A stretch of 8,485 nucleotides of DNA from an uncultured Terriglobus sp. Lineage in GTDB: Bacteria > Acidobacteriota > Terriglobia > Terriglobales > Acidobacteriaceae. Within the stretch, counting starts at the first letter, position 1. The number at the start of each line of letters is the position of its first letter. The notes below the pieces were generated by a model that did not search any database, was not told the origin of the DNA, and was given only the letters and a program-made list of their open reading frames with translations. Where the stretch lies: contig CALMAP010000382.1 of the NCBI GenBank assembly GCA_937859825.1, positions 1 to 8,485 of the forward strand. Reading direction: 5' to 3'. Shown here one piece after another: positions 6,266 through 8,485 of this stretch. Made by a program: the position numbers and the translations under genes.

Positions 6266-7849
6266 CTATATGTAGAATTTGAACGGCAAACGGGGCTCGC
6301 CATCAAGCGGCGCTGCGATCAGCACATCCCCGACCTCGTTCGCGAATCGGATGGTTACCGGAAGGCGATCATTGAAGAGGCAGGTGTTGAAGTTGATTTT
6401 GGTGAGCCCAAGGATATCAGCTAACACCGTCGTCAATGGGCATGTCCCTCGAAGAATCCGAACGGAAATAGGATTCGGAGTTTCCGGCCCCATGTATGTG
6501 TCCAGGCGAGGCACATAGCCGGATGTCCACAGATAAGCTGAGGTGTCACTCACCTTCAACGCTGATCCACGGATTACTGGATAAGCTCCTGGCCGAAACA
6601 TCTTGAGATCGTTCTTCAGATCGACAATCTGTACTGCAACGAGATTGGTGGTCGAGTCGCACCCTTGCTGAAAACCTTCCCACTCCTCGTCGGTAAAGGC
6701 GCTCGTGGCATGAATGAAGAGCTCTGCTGGCGGATCGTCATGCTGTAGCTTGTATTCAGCAATGACCATCTCTATCAGTGATTTTGCAGAGGTTCCATCA
6801 AGATGGAACTGTCGAGTGTCTGTGTGGTACCAAGGTCCTAGGGCCCCCCGAAAGACGACGCCTTCTCCATCGCTCAAGAACATTTGAGCCGCACAACAGG
6901 CGTGTCGGGCATCGCTTGCGAGTTCACTGACCTTGTAGACCAAGCCGACGTAACAGACGCCTGGACGAACGCCGGCCAACTGCCATGGTTTCCCCCCGGC
7001 CTTGTAGTAGGCCCCGGTGCCCAGCTTCCAAGCAATCGTTGCGGGATCTTCCACCTTCCTTTGGAGAGCACCATTGCTTTTCACAAATTCGCTTGGCGTA
7101 AGAGTTGTTTCCCTCACAATCTGAGTGACGATCTGGTCTTTCAGGAGTCGCGCTTTCAGTTGGCGCCGAAAGTGCGTGGCGTACTTGTATACCTCGGCAT
7201 CATCTTCCTCTATGCCAAACAGCGTAGGGGTCTTCTCGAGCTCTTGAGCACGGCGCTTCGTGATGGTCACTGAACCGGCGATTCGCTCATCCTTTCTAAC
7301 GGTGGAAAGCGGACGCCCAAGTTCATAAACTACCTCTGGGATAACCACAAACCAAAAATTCGGCGGATTTTCGGCGCGGCTCTTCTCTTTGATGAGGCGA
7401 GACACATATAAATCGACTGCAGCATGAATCGCTTCATGGCGATTTTCGAGATGGAGAGTTCGATCAAGCTCTGCTGGGTCGATGTCCTCGATAAGGCCAT
7501 GAGGTTCTCTCGGCCACTCACTTCGGAACGCCGCCGCGAAGCCGGGAAAGATTACGTGATGAGCTTCAATGGCCTTTGATCTGAGACCAGGTTCGGGAAC
7601 GGGGATAGGCAAAGCCATGCGCTCCCCCCAAATGCGAAACCGCCTGACCCCTTCACGAGTTCCAATAATGCCATAGCGAGTGACGGGGATGTGGGATGGA
7701 TTCCCAGCGGGACCGAAAAGGAATAAGCCATCGCGTGGGTAAGCCATTTGCTGCTTGTGCCCGAACTCAAGCATGGGTTCGGCGACGTGAATCAATTCGC
7801 GAACATCTTTTTTAGATTTCTTCCGCTTGGATGTCTTCCGTGTCTTCAT
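6266..7849 (-). CDS. Short prokaryotic Argonaute (MID-PIWI), catalytically inactive
   Basis: 527 aa, within the usual size of short pAgos, which lack N and PAZ domains. After a very basic start (KTRKTSKRKKSKK, 2-14) comes the short-pAgo signature: VAEPMLEFG (22-30) and DGLFLFGPAG (40-49). MID spans about 160-275, PIWI about 276-527. Likely guide 5'-phosphate contacts are K232, Q243 and K283 (in YYKAGGKPW, 281-289), by position. The DEDX slicing residues are absent: the first Asp position in CYVGLVYKV is V304, the second region reads IHATSAF (379-385), and the final His/Asp position in RFANEV is N504. It should therefore bind guide and target without cutting. The chain ends FKFYI, as in many short pAgos. 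It is encoded directly after an APAZ protein with which it would form the obligate heterodimer. A GGAG ribosome site stands 7 bases before the ATG. GC content is lower than in the mutasome operon. Guide type and clade (SPARTA, SPARSA or SPARDA) are not determinable here. Confidence 0.9.
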   Translation of the reverse strand: MKTRKTSKRKKSKKDVRELIHVAEPMLEFGHKQQMAYPRDGLFLFGPAGNPSHIPVTRYGIIGTREGVRRFRIWGERMALPIPVPEPGLRSKAIEAHHVIFPGFAAAFRSEWPREPHGLIEDIDPAELDRTLHLENRHEAIHAAVDLYVSRLIKEKSRAENPPNFWFVVIPEVVYELGRPLSTVRKDERIAGSVTITKRRAQELEKTPTLFGIEEDDAEVYKYATHFRRQLKARLLKDQIVTQIVRETTLTPSEFVKSNGALQRKVEDPATIAWKLGTGAYYKAGGKPWQLAGVRPGVCYVGLVYKVSELASDARHACCAAQMFLSDGEGVVFRGALGPWYHTDTRQFHLDGTSAKSLIEMVIAEYKLQHDDPPAELFIHATSAFTDEEWEGFQQGCDSTTNLVAVQIVDLKNDLKMFRPGAYPVIRGSALKVSDTSAYLWTSGYVPRLDTYMGPETPNPISVRILRGTCPLTTVLADILGLTKINFNTCLFNDRLPVTIRFANEVGDVLIAAPLDGEPRLPFKFYI

Positions 7850-8485
7850 CGAATATCTCCGTCCCTAGATCGGGAGTAGGGTCATCTTCATCAGACTCTT
7901 GGTCGTCATTGGCCGCCGGAATTCCCACCGGCGAGCGATAGAAGATCGGCGGTAGCCGAAGATCAATCGACTCTGACGGTCCCACGGGGATCGAAAGCAC
8001 CGATGAACCTTGCGCCAGCCACTGCAAAAAGGCCAGCAGCATATCTCTCCACCGGGCGTTCCTCCAACCTTTCGCGAACGATCGCCGAAGCTGGTGCATC
8101 CTCGCAGAGCTCTGGATTGGAGTTTCTCCGTCCGTAGTGAAGATGAGGCGACCTCTAAAGCAAATGTGACGGACAGGAAATGCTTGATAGGAAGGAGAAA
8201 CGGCAAAGTGCCAGTGAACTCCTCGCTTCAAGGATCTTCCCTGCAGCAGGCGACTGCCTCGATACGGATTCCAGTCGAACGGAACTTTGACGATTGGCGC
8301 AGACTTCGCCACCCAAAATGCCTCATGACGATTCGCCATCATGTAGGTGCCGAGTCCGAGACGTTTCAGATAATCAGCTAAGGAAAGATTGATGAGCTGA
8401 GTGATGAGTTTTCGGCCTTCCTGCTTTGGAATCGCGAGTGCATTCCAGCCTTCAAAAAGGAAGGCATCAAGTTTCTTTGCTGTCG
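7812..8485 (-). CDS. APAZ-domain protein, C-terminal part only (effector domain outside window)
   Basis: Open to the right edge with no in-frame stop. 223 residues are visible, and the internal ATG at 8342 is not the start. The visible part is an APAZ domain, the module that replaces the N/PAZ half of long Argonautes and pairs with short pAgo: helix LITQLINLSLADYLKRLGLG, then NRHEAFWVAK, the strand-rich PVRHICFRGRLIF, the basic helix LRRSFAKGWRNARWRDMLLA, and the PPIFYRSPVG strand. The last 34 residues are extremely acidic (runs such as DDQESDEDD and DEDTEDIQAEE) and follow the fold as a tail. In known systems the N-terminal half is TIR or SIR2 (NAD degradation), or a DREN/Mrr-type nuclease. 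None of it is in view, so no effector can be named. It lies upstream of pAgo on the same strand, overlapping it by 38 bases, the standard gene order. APAZ assignment comes from local motifs plus context. Confidence 0.85.
   Translation of the reverse strand, partial: TAKKLDAFLFEGWNALAIPKQEGRKLITQLINLSLADYLKRLGLGTYMMANRHEAFWVAKSAPIVKVPFDWNPYRGSRLLQGRSLKRGVHWHFAVSPSYQAFPVRHICFRGRLIFTTDGETPIQSSARMHQLRRSFAKGWRNARWRDMLLAFLQWLAQGSSVLSIPVGPSESIDLRLPPIFYRSPVGIPAANDDQESDEDDPTPDLGTEIFDEDTEDIQAEEI
7857..7860 (-). promoter_or_regulatory. Ribosome binding site of the short pAgo
   Basis: Read on the minus strand, GGACGGAG precedes the pAgo ATG with 7 bases between GGAG and the start codon. It lies inside the APAZ coding sequence and supports the pAgo start at 7849, with its basic N-terminus, over the internal Met26. 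Confidence 0.6.

Noticed and set aside
6884..7273. 129-codon plus-strand frame opposite pAgo
   Set aside because: Antisense to the PIWI/MID coding sequence, without a family match or a supported start.
7812..8342. Treating the APAZ protein as a complete 176-residue gene starting at the ATG at 8342
   Set aside because: The frame stays open from 8343 to the window edge, and the extra 47 residues read as continuous APAZ-like sequence, so the gene is cut by the window, not short.
8010..8381. 123-codon plus-strand frame opposite the APAZ gene
   Set aside because: Antisense to the APAZ coding frame, with no recognisable domain.
1..8485. CRISPR array, tRNA/rRNA or insertion sequence
   Set aside because: No regularly spaced repeats, no tRNA-like cloverleaf segments, and no transposase motifs or terminal inverted repeats were seen.

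Overview
The window holds two head-to-head (convergent) gene blocks. The left block (+ strand, 92-6131) is a tightly packed imuA-imuB-dnaE2 'mutasome' operon, the LexA/SOS-type cassette that gives many bacteria error-prone translesion synthesis. The right block (- strand, 8485-6266) is the 3' part of a short prokaryotic Argonaute defence operon: the C-terminal APAZ portion of an effector protein that runs off the right edge, followed by a complete short (MID-PIWI) pAgo. The moderately GC-rich composition and the detailed look of the RecA-like ImuA (long inserted linker, N-terminal 'IESALA..IPSALTP'-type lead-in) suggest an acidobacterium (Terriglobia-like). That assignment rests on remembered family resemblance only.

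Left block. imuA (92-1123), imuB (1120-2631) and dnaE2 (2624-5638) overlap by 4 and 8 bases, so they are probably translationally coupled. ImuA (RecA-like) and ImuB (catalytically dead Y-family protein with a clamp-binding QLGLF motif) would recruit the error-prone DnaE2 polymerase to the beta clamp. The notable event is an in-frame TGA at 5636-5638 that interrupts dnaE2 inside its C-terminal OB fold. The same frame continues from an immediately adjacent ATG for 70 codons (5639-5851) to a typical DnaE2 C-terminus. DnaE2 is therefore either nonsense-mutated, split into two polypeptides by stop-start reinitiation, or misread at this base. A small unrecognised protein gene (5838-6131) with its own strong ribosome binding site closes the operon.

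A 134-base spacer without genes or a clear terminator (6132-6265) separates the convergent blocks.

Right block. The pAgo (527 aa) has the short-pAgo N-terminal signature, a MID domain and a PIWI domain whose catalytic positions are all substituted. It should be a guide-loaded target sensor, not a slicer. Its partner carries the APAZ domain (visible 223 residues) and a strongly acidic C-terminal tail, and its stop overlaps the pAgo start by 38 bases. The effector domain (TIR, SIR2, DREN/Mrr-type nuclease or something new) lies beyond the window, so the subtype cannot be named. By analogy with SPARTA/SPARSA/SPARDA, guide-directed detection of invader nucleic acid would switch on the effector and cause abortive defence. 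The block is visibly less GC-rich than the mutasome operon, fitting an acquired defence module.
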